A stretch of DNA of 64,000 nucleotides from Acidobacteriaceae bacterium (GCA_025352065.1 JANXUC010000090.1:1-64000); one strand, 5' to 3'; shown: positions 53,887 to 62,679, numbered from the stretch's first letter. A program made the numbers and translations. The notes: a model not told the origin generated them from the letters alone.

Positions 53887-56196
53887 TTACGCTTCGGCTG
53901 TGTGGGAGCCGTGGTGGAAGTGATACTGCAGGATTTTCGCCGCTATGGCTGGAGTTGTCTGGTCACTTGGCGAATCGCTGGCTCGCACGATCTCCCCTTT
54001 ACAAAAAACTTCGGTCGCCGACAACCCTCCAATTTCCGCCGGCAGAACCAAATTGATTTCCAGTTTGTCGTTCGGTTTCAGGAACTCTTCCGCATCGAAG
54101 AGCAATCCGGAACGTGAAATATTCTGCGTAGTTCCCTTGTGCCAGGCGGGTTGTCCAGCAATCCGGTAGCGGAGCGGCAAGTTGAGTTTGAAGCGCTGTG
54201 CTCGTGAGGGCATAGGTATCTCCTTGGGGCTGGTGGCAGAGATTTGCGATTCGTCCGGCTGTAGATTTGCAGCCGCGGCCTCGGGGACGATAGTTGCGCC
54301 GAGAAGCTCTCGTATTTTGACGGTAAGTTCCTGCATTGAAAATGGTTTTTGCAGCAGTTCCACGCCTGGCTCGATGGAACCGTTGCGGTCAATTACGGTT
54401 TCCGTGTAGCCGGACATATAGAGAACTTTTACGTTGGGGCGAATGCTGGTTACGCGACGCGCCAACTCGCGACCGTTCATGCCGGGCATCACGACATCGG
54501 TTAGCAACAAGTGAATGATGCCGGAGTAGTGCGCTGCGAGCTGCATCGCTGCCGCGCCATCTTCCGCCTCTAGAACAGTGTATCCTTGGCGCTGCAAGGC
54601 CTCGAGCGAGAGACGGCGGAGGTTGGTTTCGTCTTCTACCAAAAGAATTGTGCCGACCGCTTGCGGCGCTTTCATAAGCCGCAGGCGTTTGGTCGGCAGA
54701 GGCCGAGTCGTTTCATCAACCCGTGGCAGATAGATCTTGAACGTAGTTCCACTTCCAACATCGCTATAAACGTAGATGTAGCCGCCGCTCTGTTTGATGA
54801 TTCCGTAAACGGTGGACAGCCCAAGACCCGTGCCCCGCGTGCCTTTCGTGGTGAAGAACGGTTCAAAGATATGGCTTTGCGTGTCGACGTCCATGCCGTG
54901 CCCGGTATCGCCGATGGCCAGCATGACGTATTCCCCGGGCTTGAGTGGTGGATGGTAGCGCGCGTAAGTTTCGTCCAGCGTGACGTTGGCGGTTTCGATG
55001 GTCATGCGTCCGCCGCGAGGCATGGCGTCACGCGCGTTCACAGCCAGGTTGAGAATGACCTGCTCGACTTGTCCGGAATCGGCCTTGATGTTGGCGAAGT
55101 TCGCGCCCGGAATCATGACCAGCTCAATGTCTTCGCCGATTAAGCGATTCAGCATTTTCAGGTTTTCAGTGACGACGTGATTCAAATCGAGAACTTGCGG
55201 AGCCAGCATCTGCTTGCGGCTGAAGGCGAGCAACTGGCGCGTGAGCGCGGTAGCTCGGTCGGCGGCGGTTGCAATTTCGCGAGCCGGGCCGCTGAGCAGC
55301 TCGTTGCCGTTGGCACGCTCCATCAGGAATTCGGAATATCCGGAGATGACCATCAGCAGATTGTTGAAGTCGTGCGCAATGCCTCCGGCCAAGCGCCCGA
55401 TGGCTTCCATCTTCTGAGCCTGACGCAGTTGTTGCTCCAAGGCGCGGCGTTCGGTTACGTCTTCGGTAAAGACTTCGAACACTGTGCCTTCCTGTTCCGC
55501 CAGGGCGCGTCCGGAGAGGCGTACAGCGGTCGTGGACCCGTCTTTGCGCATCCAGTCAGCGCCTAGGCCGCGGAATTCCTTGACGGAGAGCAAGTGCTCG
55601 GAGAGCTGCGACCATTGATGCGGGTCGGAATAAAGCGTGGACATATTCCGTCCCAACAGTTCGTTGGAACCATAAGCCAGCAGTGCGCCGAAGGCAGGAT
55701 TGATGTCGAGCAGAGTGCCATCGACACCGATGCGGCAAATCCCGTAGGGAGCGTTGGTGACGAGTGAGCGAAGATTGATTTCCGATTGGCGAAGGCCGTT
55801 CTGGGCGGAGCGCAAAGCGGCGTTAAACGAACAAATGAGTAAAGCTACAAACACAAAGAGCGTGAGATGAATAATGGACCGGCGATATTCCGTCTGCGAG
55901 TGGACGCCGGTCAGCGAGAACCAGGCGCTGACGAGAACGGCAAACGCGGTTGCAACCAGGCCGGGCTTCCATCCGCCATACCACGCGCTCACCATCACGG
56001 CGACGGCGAAGACGACGAGGCGGCTCTCGAAGACGTCGGAAAGCAGCAGCGCAGGGATCAGCGCCAGCATCGTGCTGAGTACAGCCACGAAGTAGCGCAG
56101 AGCTGGGGCGCTGGAAGGCGGAACCAGGCGAGTTCGCAAACGAGGGAGTCGCGTTCTCATGCTGGTTTGACTATAGTTCGCTGGGGGCCGCAGCAC
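53887..56196 (-). CDS. Hybrid histidine kinase: membrane-PAS-HisKA-HATPase-REC-PilZ
   Basis: The 769-residue protein begins with an N-terminal membrane region of about four helices (residues 35-130) that resembles DUF4118. A PAS domain (about 140-255, RSLVTNAPYGICRIGVDG) follows. The kinase core has AGGIAHDFNNLLMVISGYSE (phospho-accepting His) and ATPase boxes NLAVNARDAM, GDTGHGMD and GTGLGLSTVYG. A receiver domain follows (LLVEDETNLRR, then LLLTDVVMPGMNG with the Asp, and LQKPFS). The last roughly 110 residues are a PilZ domain (SRAQRFKLNLPLRYRI, NISRSGLLFD), so the protein should bind c-di-GMP. Kinase-receiver-PilZ in one chain is unusual. ATGs at 56196 and 56160 are possible starts. Confidence 0.92.
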   Translation of the reverse strand: MLRPPANYSQTSMRTRLPRLRTRLVPPSSAPALRYFVAVLSTMLALIPALLLSDVFESRLVVFAVAVMVSAWYGGWKPGLVATAFAVLVSAWFSLTGVHSQTEYRRSIIHLTLFVFVALLICSFNAALRSAQNGLRQSEINLRSLVTNAPYGICRIGVDGTLLDINPAFGALLAYGSNELLGRNMSTLYSDPHQWSQLSEHLLSVKEFRGLGADWMRKDGSTTAVRLSGRALAEQEGTVFEVFTEDVTERRALEQQLRQAQKMEAIGRLAGGIAHDFNNLLMVISGYSEFLMERANGNELLSGPAREIATAADRATALTRQLLAFSRKQMLAPQVLDLNHVVTENLKMLNRLIGEDIELVMIPGANFANIKADSGQVEQVILNLAVNARDAMPRGGRMTIETANVTLDETYARYHPPLKPGEYVMLAIGDTGHGMDVDTQSHIFEPFFTTKGTRGTGLGLSTVYGIIKQSGGYIYVYSDVGSGTTFKIYLPRVDETTRPLPTKRLRLMKAPQAVGTILLVEDETNLRRLSLEALQRQGYTVLEAEDGAAAMQLAAHYSGIIHLLLTDVVMPGMNGRELARRVTSIRPNVKVLYMSGYTETVIDRNGSIEPGVELLQKPFSMQELTVKIRELLGATIVPEAAAANLQPDESQISATSPKEIPMPSRAQRFKLNLPLRYRIAGQPAWHKGTTQNISRSGLLFDAEEFLKPNDKLEINLVLPAEIGGLSATEVFCKGEIVRASDSPSDQTTPAIAAKILQYHFHHGSHTAEA

Positions 56197-56448
56197 TAGT
56201 TACGGCAGACCAGCAATAGAGGGTGTCCGAAAGGCCAATAGGCCAAGGGACACGACGCCTGCAGATAACTGCGAAGGCAAAGGCATGGTGGAACTCCTAC
56301 AACGAGGCGCGTATGAGCGGAGTGTAGCAGAAGCGGTGCGGGGCACGGGTTCTAAGTTTCGTGCTTGCGTTAAGGAGGTACCACGGATGAAACTAGCGAA
56401 GCGGATTGTGTAAGGGCAATTACCTAGCTTGACGGCAAAATCTACTTC

Positions 56449-57132
56449 ATGAATGTTGGATTGTTTGGCGGGACGTTCGACCCAGTTCATCGCGGACACA
56501 TGGCGCTGGCGCAAGCGGCAGAGGAAAAATATCGTTTGCGCGAAATTCATTTCGTGCCAGCACATATTCCTCCGCACAAGCAGAAGCAGCCGCTCACGCC
56601 ATTCACGCATCGCTTCGCCATGTTGGCGCTGGCGACGGAGGGGAAAAAACCCTGGATTCCTTCCTTGTTGGAAGCCCCGCCGGAAGCCGGTGAGGATAAA
56701 GATGTTTGCCCCAGCTACTCGATCGATACGATTCGGAAGTTAAAATTCGGTTTAAAAAAGACGGATCAAGTTTTCTTTTTGATCGGCATCGATGCATTTT
56801 TGGATATTGCGAAGTGGCATCAAGCGGAAGCGTTGTTTGCGGAGTGTGCGTTCATTGTTGCCAGTCGACCGGGACATTCTCTGGCGGATGTAGCGAACGC
56901 CTTGCCAGAGAGACTGCGGCCCAAAAGCCAGGCTACGCAGCCGTTTCAACGGTATCCTGCTAAGGGTGACTTGCTGCTGCCAGGGGTGAAAGTGCATCTG
57001 CTAGATGGCGTGCATCAGGCGGTTTCGGCTACTGCGGTTCGCATGGCGGCCACGGCAGGGAAGCCGTTGGGAAAGATGACGAGTCCGGCCATTGCGGAGT
57101 ACATCAGGAAACAAAATCTATACGGAAAGTAG
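56449..57132 (+). CDS. nadD: Nicotinate-nucleotide adenylyltransferase
   Basis: NadD makes deamido-NAD from nicotinate mononucleotide and ATP. The nucleotidyltransferase motif is GLFGGTFDPVHRGHMAL. Other blocks are IHFVPAHIPPHK, SYSIDTIRKL, FFLIGIDAFLDI and, towards the end, SATAVRMA. The length of 227 residues is normal. It precedes rsfS and rlmH on the same strand, the common nadD-rsfS-rlmH order, though each gap is 45 to 120 bases. It is divergent from the histidine kinase with 250 bases between. Confidence 0.96.
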   Translation: MNVGLFGGTFDPVHRGHMALAQAAEEKYRLREIHFVPAHIPPHKQKQPLTPFTHRFAMLALATEGKKPWIPSLLEAPPEAGEDKDVCPSYSIDTIRKLKFGLKKTDQVFFLIGIDAFLDIAKWHQAEALFAECAFIVASRPGHSLADVANALPERLRPKSQATQPFQRYPAKGDLLLPGVKVHLLDGVHQAVSATAVRMAATAGKPLGKMTSPAIAEYIRKQNLYGK

Positions 57133-57254
57133 CGGGCGGGCCCTCGTCGCGAATGCCGACAAGATGGCAGCGCTATCTGGCCGGTTTGTTGGCTACAATA
57201 GCGCGAGGGGCTACGAGCGCAGACTCCATCCCCGAATGACGGCCTCCTTAACTT

Positions 57255-57791
57255 ATGAAGAAGAATGAATTGAAGAAAGAAGAATTAAAGCAGCAGATAG
57301 CCGAGGCCATGGCGGCTTGCCAGGATAAGAAAGCGGAAAGCGTTTCGGTTCTTGAAATGGAAAAAGAGTCGAACGCTTTTACGGACTATTTCCTCATTTG
57401 CAGTGGAATTAATCCGCGGCAGGTGCAGGCCATTGCCGACGAAGTCGAAGGACGCCTGGAAAAGATGGGCCAGCGCGTCACCCACAAAGAAGGCTACAAC
57501 CAAGCCGAATGGGTGCTCCTCGACTACGTGGATTTTGTGGTGCACATTTTTTCCGAACGCGCGCGGCAGTACTACGATTTGGAACGTCTATGGAAGACGG
57601 CGAAGCGCCTGGAGCCTTCGGACTTGAAGAAGGCACCAGCCGCCGCGAAAAAGGCTTCGGCCAAAAAAGCGCCTCCCAAGAAGGCTGTTGCCAAGAAGGC
57701 CGCGGCCAAGAAGCCTGTGGTAAAGAAAGCAGCGCTGAAGAAAACTGGCGCCAAGCCTTCCGGCAAATCGGCTGCCCGCAAGAAGAAATAA
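57255..57791 (+). CDS. rsfS: Ribosome silencing factor with Lys/Ala-rich tail
   Basis: RsfS binds L14 and blocks subunit joining in stationary phase. The domain (about residues 10-120) shows AFTDYFLICSGINPRQVQAIADEV, EGYNQAEWVLLDYVDFVVHIFS and YYDLERLW. Beyond it lies a tail of about 55 residues made largely of Lys and Ala (KKASAKKAPPKKAVAKK and similar), not found in the usual 105-130-residue protein. The tail is like that of L21 about 5 kb away. The protein itself starts with MKKNELKKEELK, also highly charged. Confidence 0.95.
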   Translation: MKKNELKKEELKQQIAEAMAACQDKKAESVSVLEMEKESNAFTDYFLICSGINPRQVQAIADEVEGRLEKMGQRVTHKEGYNQAEWVLLDYVDFVVHIFSERARQYYDLERLWKTAKRLEPSDLKKAPAAAKKASAKKAPPKKAVAKKAAAKKPVVKKAALKKTGAKPSGKSAARKKK

Positions 57792-57836
57792 GTAGGCCCG
57801 GCTAAATTCGGCGAAGTTCGTGCTTAAATTGCCAGT

Positions 57837-58280
57837 GTGAAGCTGAAAGTTGCCTGGATCGGCAAGACGAAGGAAGCGGCGATTCAATCGCTGACGGCCG
57901 AGTATTTGAAGCGGCTGACGCGCTACGCTGAAGTAGAGGGCCTAGAGCTACGCGATGAGGCTGCGTTGCTGCAGTTTGCGGCTGGGAAGACTCACGGCAA
58001 GCAACGCCACGCACTAGTTTTGCTGGATTCTCGTGGCCGCCAGATGAGTTCCGAAGAGCTGGCCGAATTTCTGCAGGAACAGATGGACCGCGCGACTCCG
58101 GTTGTGTTTGCCGTGGGTGCGGCGGATGGATTTTCGCAGGAAGCGCGAAGCTCATCCAGCACTGTGATTTCAATGGGGAAAATGACTCTGGCCCACGAAT
58201 TGGCGCGAGTTGTGCTCTTGGAGCAGCTGTACCGGAGTTTTACGATTCTTCAGGGCCATCCGTATCATTTAGGCCACTAG
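57837..58280 (+). CDS. rlmH: 23S rRNA (pseudouridine-1915-N3)-methyltransferase
   Basis: RlmH methylates pseudouridine 1915 in 23S rRNA, acting on the intact ribosome. The SPOUT fold is marked by LKVAWIGKT, ALVLLDSRGRQMSSEE, VVFAVGAADGFS (SAM-binding knot) and MTLAHELARVVLLEQLYRSFTI with the final PYHLGH. The 147 residues are slightly shorter than average. GTG start at 57837. It closes the nadD-rsfS-rlmH run. Confidence 0.96.
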   Translation: MKLKVAWIGKTKEAAIQSLTAEYLKRLTRYAEVEGLELRDEAALLQFAAGKTHGKQRHALVLLDSRGRQMSSEELAEFLQEQMDRATPVVFAVGAADGFSQEARSSSSTVISMGKMTLAHELARVVLLEQLYRSFTILQGHPYHLGH

Positions 58281-58371
58281 TTTCTGCAGGGAAAATGGGC
58301 TGTACTTCCGTGCCGGACCGAGCTCTAATCTTGGGTTAGAGTAAAGGGTTGCATTTTGAGGAGATCACTCC

Positions 58372-58539
58372 ATGACAAAAATTGATGAGTTGATTCGCGT
58401 AAAGCAGATAGATATTGAACGGCTGCGCCGGGAAATTGCTGCTTTGAAAATGGTAGCCCCGTTGTTGAATGATGACGCGACGGCATCGCGCGCGGCCGAC
58501 AGCATTTCTGGGACCCCGGCCTTCAACGATATTCAGTAG
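58372..58539 (+). CDS. 55-residue small protein of unknown function
   Basis: ATG at 58372 is preceded by GAGGAG with 8 bases between, an excellent ribosome site. The protein starts MTKIDELIRVKQIDIERLRR, continues with a helical heptad-like segment (REIAALKMVAPLLND) and ends with a Ser/Asp/Ala-rich tail (SISGTPAFNDIQ). Coiled-coil-like spacing of Ile and Leu fits a dimerising or adaptor peptide. I have seen no named family; the good ribosome site and clear helix suggest a real gene. It lies between rlmH and cobO on the same strand. Confidence 0.65.
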   Translation: MTKIDELIRVKQIDIERLRREIAALKMVAPLLNDDATASRAADSISGTPAFNDIQ

Positions 58540-58638
58540 CGGTCGCATGCCCCCTGTCCAGTAACTTGAACAAACCATGGCGATAAAGCGCTCCGTTCCC
58601 CACGGAAGGCGCCTAAACGTTTACAATCGAGGGTCCCC

Positions 58639-59244
58639 ATGGAAGAAACCAAACCCGACTCCAAGCCAGCCGAATCCGGCCCGTCCGAAAGCGGTCCAGC
58701 CGAACCCAAGCCCGATGTTCGGCGCGGCCTAATTATCGTGAACACCGGTCCGGGCAAGGGTAAGACCACCGCTGCCATGGGGACCGGGCTGCGCGCGGTC
58801 GGCCAAGGCATGAGTGTGCTGATGCTGCAATTCCTGAAAGGCTCCTGGCACTACGGTGAGCTGGACGCGGTGAAAGCTTTCGACGACAAGTTCATCATGA
58901 AGCAGATGGGCCGTGGCTTTGTGAAGGTCGGCGCCGAAAAGCCTGACGCCGAAGATGTTCGCATGGTTGAAGCGGCCTGGGCCGAAGCGGAGCAAGCGAT
59001 CCACTCCGGCCAGTGGGATCTGGTGATTTTGGACGAGATTAACTACGCCATCAGCTATGGCATGTTGGACCCGGCGAAGGTCGCGGAGAGTCTGCAGCGG
59101 AAGCCGGAAATGGTGCATGTGATCTTGACGGGACGCAGCGCGCACCCCACAATTGTCGAGATCGCCGATACAGTCACCGAGATGCGGCAGGTGAAGCACG
59201 CCTATGAAAAGGGTGTGCTGGCGCAGCGAGGAATCGAATACTGA
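58639..59244 (+). CDS. cobO: Cob(I)yrinic acid a,c-diamide adenosyltransferase (CobO/BtuR type)
   Basis: CobO adenosylates the corrinoid in B12 synthesis or salvage. The P-loop GPGKGKTTAAMG is followed by QFLKGSWHYGEL, the Walker B-like region DLVILDEINYAIS and LTGRSAHPTIVEIADTVTEMR. The first about 27 residues are Pro/Ser/Glu-rich and probably disordered, not present in typical members. Length 201 residues. No other cobalamin gene lies beside it, and no cobalamin riboswitch was recognised in the 99-base gap upstream. Confidence 0.94.
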   Translation: MEETKPDSKPAESGPSESGPAEPKPDVRRGLIIVNTGPGKGKTTAAMGTGLRAVGQGMSVLMLQFLKGSWHYGELDAVKAFDDKFIMKQMGRGFVKVGAEKPDAEDVRMVEAAWAEAEQAIHSGQWDLVILDEINYAISYGMLDPAKVAESLQRKPEMVHVILTGRSAHPTIVEIADTVTEMRQVKHAYEKGVLAQRGIEY

Positions 59245-59252
59245 GAGCGATT

Positions 59253-59342
59253 TGTAATTTTGTAGTGTGTAATTTGCTAATTTAAGAGCGAAAAACAAAT
59301 TGCGGTATCGCAAGAGGTAAGGTTTCGAATTACAAAATTACA
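59253..59342. repeat. AT-rich inverted repeat with central hairpin between cobO and accD
   Basis: 12-base perfect inverted repeats TGTAATTTTGTA (59253-59264) and TACAAAATTACA (59331-59342) flank a region with its own small hairpin (TTGCG/CGCAA, 59300-59313). No T-run follows, so it is not a simple terminator. Confidence 0.55.
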
Positions 59343-59365
59343 CATTACCAAATCCCACAATTCCT

Positions 59366-60214
59366 ATGGCTTGGTTTAAACGCGATTCGGGCGATGTTGA
59401 TCCTTCCGGCGAAAAGAAAATTCGCACAGAAGGCCTGTGGGTGAAGTGTGAGCAATGCCGCCAGGTCATTTGGAAAAAAGACATTGAAGAGAATTTCCAC
59501 TGCTGCCCGAAGTGCGAAAAGCATTTCCGCATCGATGCCCGCACCCGCCTCGCTCAACTGCTGGACGACGGTGCTTACGAGACCGACGACGACAATTTGG
59601 TTTCCATCGATCCGCTGAAGTTCGTGGATTTGAAGCCCTATGCATCGCGCCTCACCGCAGCTCGCCGAGACACAGGCCTGAACGATGCCATCATCAATGC
59701 CCGCGGCAAGCTAAATGGGCGGCCTGTGATCGTCAGCGCGATGGAGTATTCCTTTATCGGCGGCAGCATGGGGGCCGTGGTCGGCGAGATGATTGCCCGC
59801 GCCGTCGAGCGCGCTACTGACACGCGCACGCCATTGATCATCGTCTCCGCTTCGGGCGGTGCGCGCATGATGGAAGGCGTGATCAGCCTAATGCAGTTGG
59901 CCAAGATTTCTGCCGTGCTGGCGCGAATGGATGATGCCAAGGTTCCCTATATTTCCATCTTGACCGACCCCACAACGGGCGGCGTGACCGCATCATTCGC
60001 AATGCTTGGGGATTTGAATATCGCCGAACCGGGCGCGCTAATTGGCTTTGCCGGCCCACGCGTGATCGAGCAGACGATTCGGCAGAAGCTGCCGCCGGGT
60101 TTCCAGCGTGCGGAGTTCTTGCTGGAGCACGGGATGCTCGACGCCGTCGTGCATCGCAAAGAGATAAAACCCTACATCGCGCGAGCCCTGGATTTTATGG
60201 TGAAGGCAGCGTAA
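59366..60214 (+). CDS. accD: Acetyl-CoA carboxylase carboxyltransferase subunit beta
   Basis: AccD with AccA transfers the carboxyl group to acetyl-CoA to make malonyl-CoA. The zinc ribbon WVKCEQCRQVIWKKD...CCPKCEKHFR is near the N-terminus, followed by the carboxyltransferase core with SGGARMMEGVISLMQ and DPTTGGVTASFAM, and GFAGPRVIEQT. At 282 residues it is normal. It starts the run accD-folC-acyltransferase on the plus strand with gaps of 60 bases and an overlap; accA is not here. Confidence 0.96.
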   Translation: MAWFKRDSGDVDPSGEKKIRTEGLWVKCEQCRQVIWKKDIEENFHCCPKCEKHFRIDARTRLAQLLDDGAYETDDDNLVSIDPLKFVDLKPYASRLTAARRDTGLNDAIINARGKLNGRPVIVSAMEYSFIGGSMGAVVGEMIARAVERATDTRTPLIIVSASGGARMMEGVISLMQLAKISAVLARMDDAKVPYISILTDPTTGGVTASFAMLGDLNIAEPGALIGFAGPRVIEQTIRQKLPPGFQRAEFLLEHGMLDAVVHRKEIKPYIARALDFMVKAA

Positions 60215-60274
60215 GAACGGCTCGACTAGCAGCTGAGTATCAAGGGCCTATCTCGAACTGCTACCCTAAACAAG

Positions 60275-61675
60275 ATGTCCAATAGCTCCCAGTCTGCGGC
60301 CTACGAATCCGCTGTCGCCAGCATGTACGCGCTAGGACACGAACTCGCCCACCTGCCATCGCAAAAATTCGACTTGGCGCATATGCGGAAGCTGCTTGCC
60401 GCACTCGGTAGTCCTGAGGCCAAGTTTCCATCGGTTCTGATCGCCGGCACCAACGGAAAGGGCTCCACCGCCGCCACCCTGGCTTCGATCTTGCAAGCGG
60501 CGGGTTATCGCACGGGCTTGTACACTTCTCCGCATCTGGTGCGGATCAACGAACGTATTCGGGTGAATGGCGCGACCATTTCCGATGCGGATTTTGTCGC
60601 TCTTCATGACCGCGTCGCGCAAGCTGCGCAGAAGCTCGTGGATGCCGGAGAACTGCCGTGGCATCCGAGTTTCTTCGAGATGATCACGGCCATCGCGTTC
60701 CAGCATTTCGCCGCAACGCCCGTAGAAATTGCCGTGCTTGAAGTCGGCATGGGAGGCAGGCTCGACGCCACGAACGTGGTCGAGCCGCTGGTTAGCGTGA
60801 TTGCCGACGTAGCGCTCGATCATCAAAAGTATTTAGGCGACACGTTGGCGGAAATCGCGCGAGAGAAAGCTGGGATCATTCGTCCCGGAGGCGTAGCTGT
60901 CCTACTTCCACAAATGGCCGAAGCCAACGACGCTCTCGGTCACGCGATTGTGGAACGAAGCGCGCGCGGCGTGAATGCCACTCCCTATGTGCCGCCAATC
61001 TCGCCAGGTGCCGCGCAGTTGCGTATGGCAAATAACGAGTATTCAATTGGCCAAGAAAAACGTTACGGACAGGAATACCACTTGCAGGTTTTCGGCCAAG
61101 AGATTCTGGTGCAAACGCCGCTGATCGGAAGGCATCAGCTGCGCAATGTAGCGCTGGCGATTGCAGCCGCGGACGAAATGACCAGGCAGGGATTCAAGAT
61201 TAGCGCTAGCGACGTCGAGCGCGGTATTCGGGAAACGCGCTGGCCGGGCCGCCTGCAAAAAGTAGTCGCAAATCGTGTCGAGTTCTTGCTCGATGTTGCG
61301 CACAATCCCGCGGGCGCATGGGCGCTGCGGGCGGCGCTTTCTGAATTGCATGAAGACCGCCCCCTGACATTCGTTTTCGGAGCCATGCGCGACAAAGCCA
61401 TTAGCGAAATGGCGGAAATCCTGTTTCCGTTAGCCGACAGGGTCGTCCTGGCACCGGCTGATAATCCGCGTTCAGCGTCGCCTACGGAGATTCGTGCAGC
61501 CGCAGGACGTGTTGCCGTCGAGTTCGAAGATGCAGCGGATGTCAATCAAGCTCTGCAACGCGCACGCGAAATTACTCCAGCAAACGGTTTGGTGGTTGTG
61601 ACGGGCTCAATTTACATTGTTGGAGAAGCCATGCGCGCGCTCGGGGTGCGCATCGAACAGGAAAGCCTTGCCTAA
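60275..61675 (+). CDS. folC: Dihydrofolate synthase/folylpolyglutamate synthase
   Basis: FolC adds glutamate to dihydropteroate and lengthens the folate tail, in an ATP-dependent Mur-ligase-like reaction. The ATP loop is AGTNGKGSTAAT, followed by YTSPHLVRINERIRVNG, LEVGMGGRLDATNVV (metal) and ALDHQKYLGDTLAEIA. The C-terminal domain begins near TRWPGRLQ and carries LDVAHNPAGA. The 466 residues are slightly longer than the average. accD-folC is a common pair. The last codons overlap the acyltransferase start. Confidence 0.96.
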   Translation: MSNSSQSAAYESAVASMYALGHELAHLPSQKFDLAHMRKLLAALGSPEAKFPSVLIAGTNGKGSTAATLASILQAAGYRTGLYTSPHLVRINERIRVNGATISDADFVALHDRVAQAAQKLVDAGELPWHPSFFEMITAIAFQHFAATPVEIAVLEVGMGGRLDATNVVEPLVSVIADVALDHQKYLGDTLAEIAREKAGIIRPGGVAVLLPQMAEANDALGHAIVERSARGVNATPYVPPISPGAAQLRMANNEYSIGQEKRYGQEYHLQVFGQEILVQTPLIGRHQLRNVALAIAAADEMTRQGFKISASDVERGIRETRWPGRLQKVVANRVEFLLDVAHNPAGAWALRAALSELHEDRPLTFVFGAMRDKAISEMAEILFPLADRVVLAPADNPRSASPTEIRAAAGRVAVEFEDAADVNQALQRAREITPANGLVVVTGSIYIVGEAMRALGVRIEQESLA

Positions 61676-62513
61676 CGCCAACATTTCTGCGAATCCAGAG
61701 GTCGAGAGCAAAGTGCAGAAGCCTGCTTCCGTTCCGCAGACGAACGCGTCCGCGGTTGAAGACCGTGAAAGAAAATACGACTGGCTCAGCCGTTTCCGTT
61801 CTTACTTTATCTACGATCCGCTGATCTGGGCCTACACCCTCATTCTTGGAGTGATCTCGCTAACCTGTTCATTTTTTGATCGCGACGGCCGTATTCAACA
61901 CAACTTCGCCCGCCTGTGGTCGTGGCTGATCATGAACACGATTTGGTCGCCGGTGAAGGTTTCTGGTTTGGACAAAATTGACACGATGAAGCCGATGGTC
62001 TATGCCGTCAATCACTCGTCGGCGCTGGATATTCCAGTGCTGTACGTCAATCTTCCATTCCATTTTCGGATCATTTTCAAGAAAGAATTGCTCAGCTACC
62101 CCTTTGTGGGATGGCACTTGAAGCGATCGGGACAAATCTGCATTGACCAGCAGAACCCGATGGCGTCCATCAGTACGATTCGCTCGGGACTCAAGACGCT
62201 GAAATCTGGCATGCCGCTGGTCGTGTTCCCAGAAGGTGGTCGCACGCCGACGAAAGACCTGTTGCCTTTCTTGCCCGGCGCATTTTTTCTCGCTATCAAA
62301 TCCGGTGTCGATGTCGTACCCATCGCACTCGTCGGCATGTACGAATTGCTGCCCATGAATACGTTCCACATCAAGAGCCGCCCGCTGGAGATGCGCGTCG
62401 GTACTCCAATCCCGACCACAGACTACACGCTGCGAACCATGGGCCAGCTAGCGGCACGTGTGCAGGCAGCAGTGGATGAGTTGCGCAAGCAAACGCCCAC
62501 CGAAATCACGTAG
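61668..62513 (+). CDS. 1-acyl-sn-glycerol-3-phosphate acyltransferase-like (PlsC family)
   Basis: PlsC makes phosphatidic acid from lysophosphatidic acid. The catalytic NHSSALD (H-x4-D) and the substrate motif FPEGGRTPT are present, with a membrane segment near residues 50-70 (LIWAYTLILGVISLTCSF). The start used is TTG at 61668, behind AGGAAAG and inside the folC stop region, so translation is probably coupled to folC; this gives 281 residues. An upstream frame is open from 61617, but its first residues are unlike the family. The last codons and stop lie within a palindromic repeat. Confidence 0.88.
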   Translation: MPNANISANPEVESKVQKPASVPQTNASAVEDRERKYDWLSRFRSYFIYDPLIWAYTLILGVISLTCSFFDRDGRIQHNFARLWSWLIMNTIWSPVKVSGLDKIDTMKPMVYAVNHSSALDIPVLYVNLPFHFRIIFKKELLSYPFVGWHLKRSGQICIDQQNPMASISTIRSGLKTLKSGMPLVVFPEGGRTPTKDLLPFLPGAFFLAIKSGVDVVPIALVGMYELLPMNTFHIKSRPLEMRVGTPIPTTDYTLRTMGQLAARVQAAVDELRKQTPTEIT

Positions 62514-62545
62514 CCACAGGCGCCTCGCCTGTGCCCTCTTAGGCG
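62501..62545. repeat. Palindromic spacer repeat (ACAGGC..GCCTGT family), copy 4, overlapping the acyltransferase stop
   Basis: The reverse complement reads CGCCTAAGAG, then ACAGGCGAGGCGCCTGT, then GGCTACGTGATTTCG, almost identical to copy 2. Its first bases encode the last residues and stop of the acyltransferase. Confidence 0.85.
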
Positions 62546-62559
62546 AAAACCTAAAAGCA

Positions 62560-62592
62560 GATTCCTCAGGATGAACCTCCTCGGAATGACAA
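62560..62592. repeat. Spacer repeat GATTCCTC...TCGGAATGACAA, copy 2
   Basis: Shares GATTCCTCAGG and CTCGGAATGACAA with the copy at 52201-52240. Here the internal hairpin is degenerate. Confidence 0.6.
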
Positions 62593-62679
62593 TATTGAAA
62601 AGAGATTCTTCGCTCCCCTTAAGTTTGACCCTCGCAACCCGCTCCTTTAGACTCAAAAGGTCCCCAGAAAATTTCACTT

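Noticed and set aside
56197-56448. A 28-codon minus-strand frame (MPLPSQLSAGVV...) with a GGAG site
   Set aside because: Too short to judge, with no support beyond the site; left as unassigned spacer between the kinase and nadD.
57640-57791. Lys/Ala repeat region as a separate gene or repeat element
   Set aside because: It continues the rsfS frame to its stop codon and is a protein tail.
58540-58638. Cobalamin riboswitch upstream of cobO
   Set aside because: The gap is too short and no B12-box-like sequence was seen.
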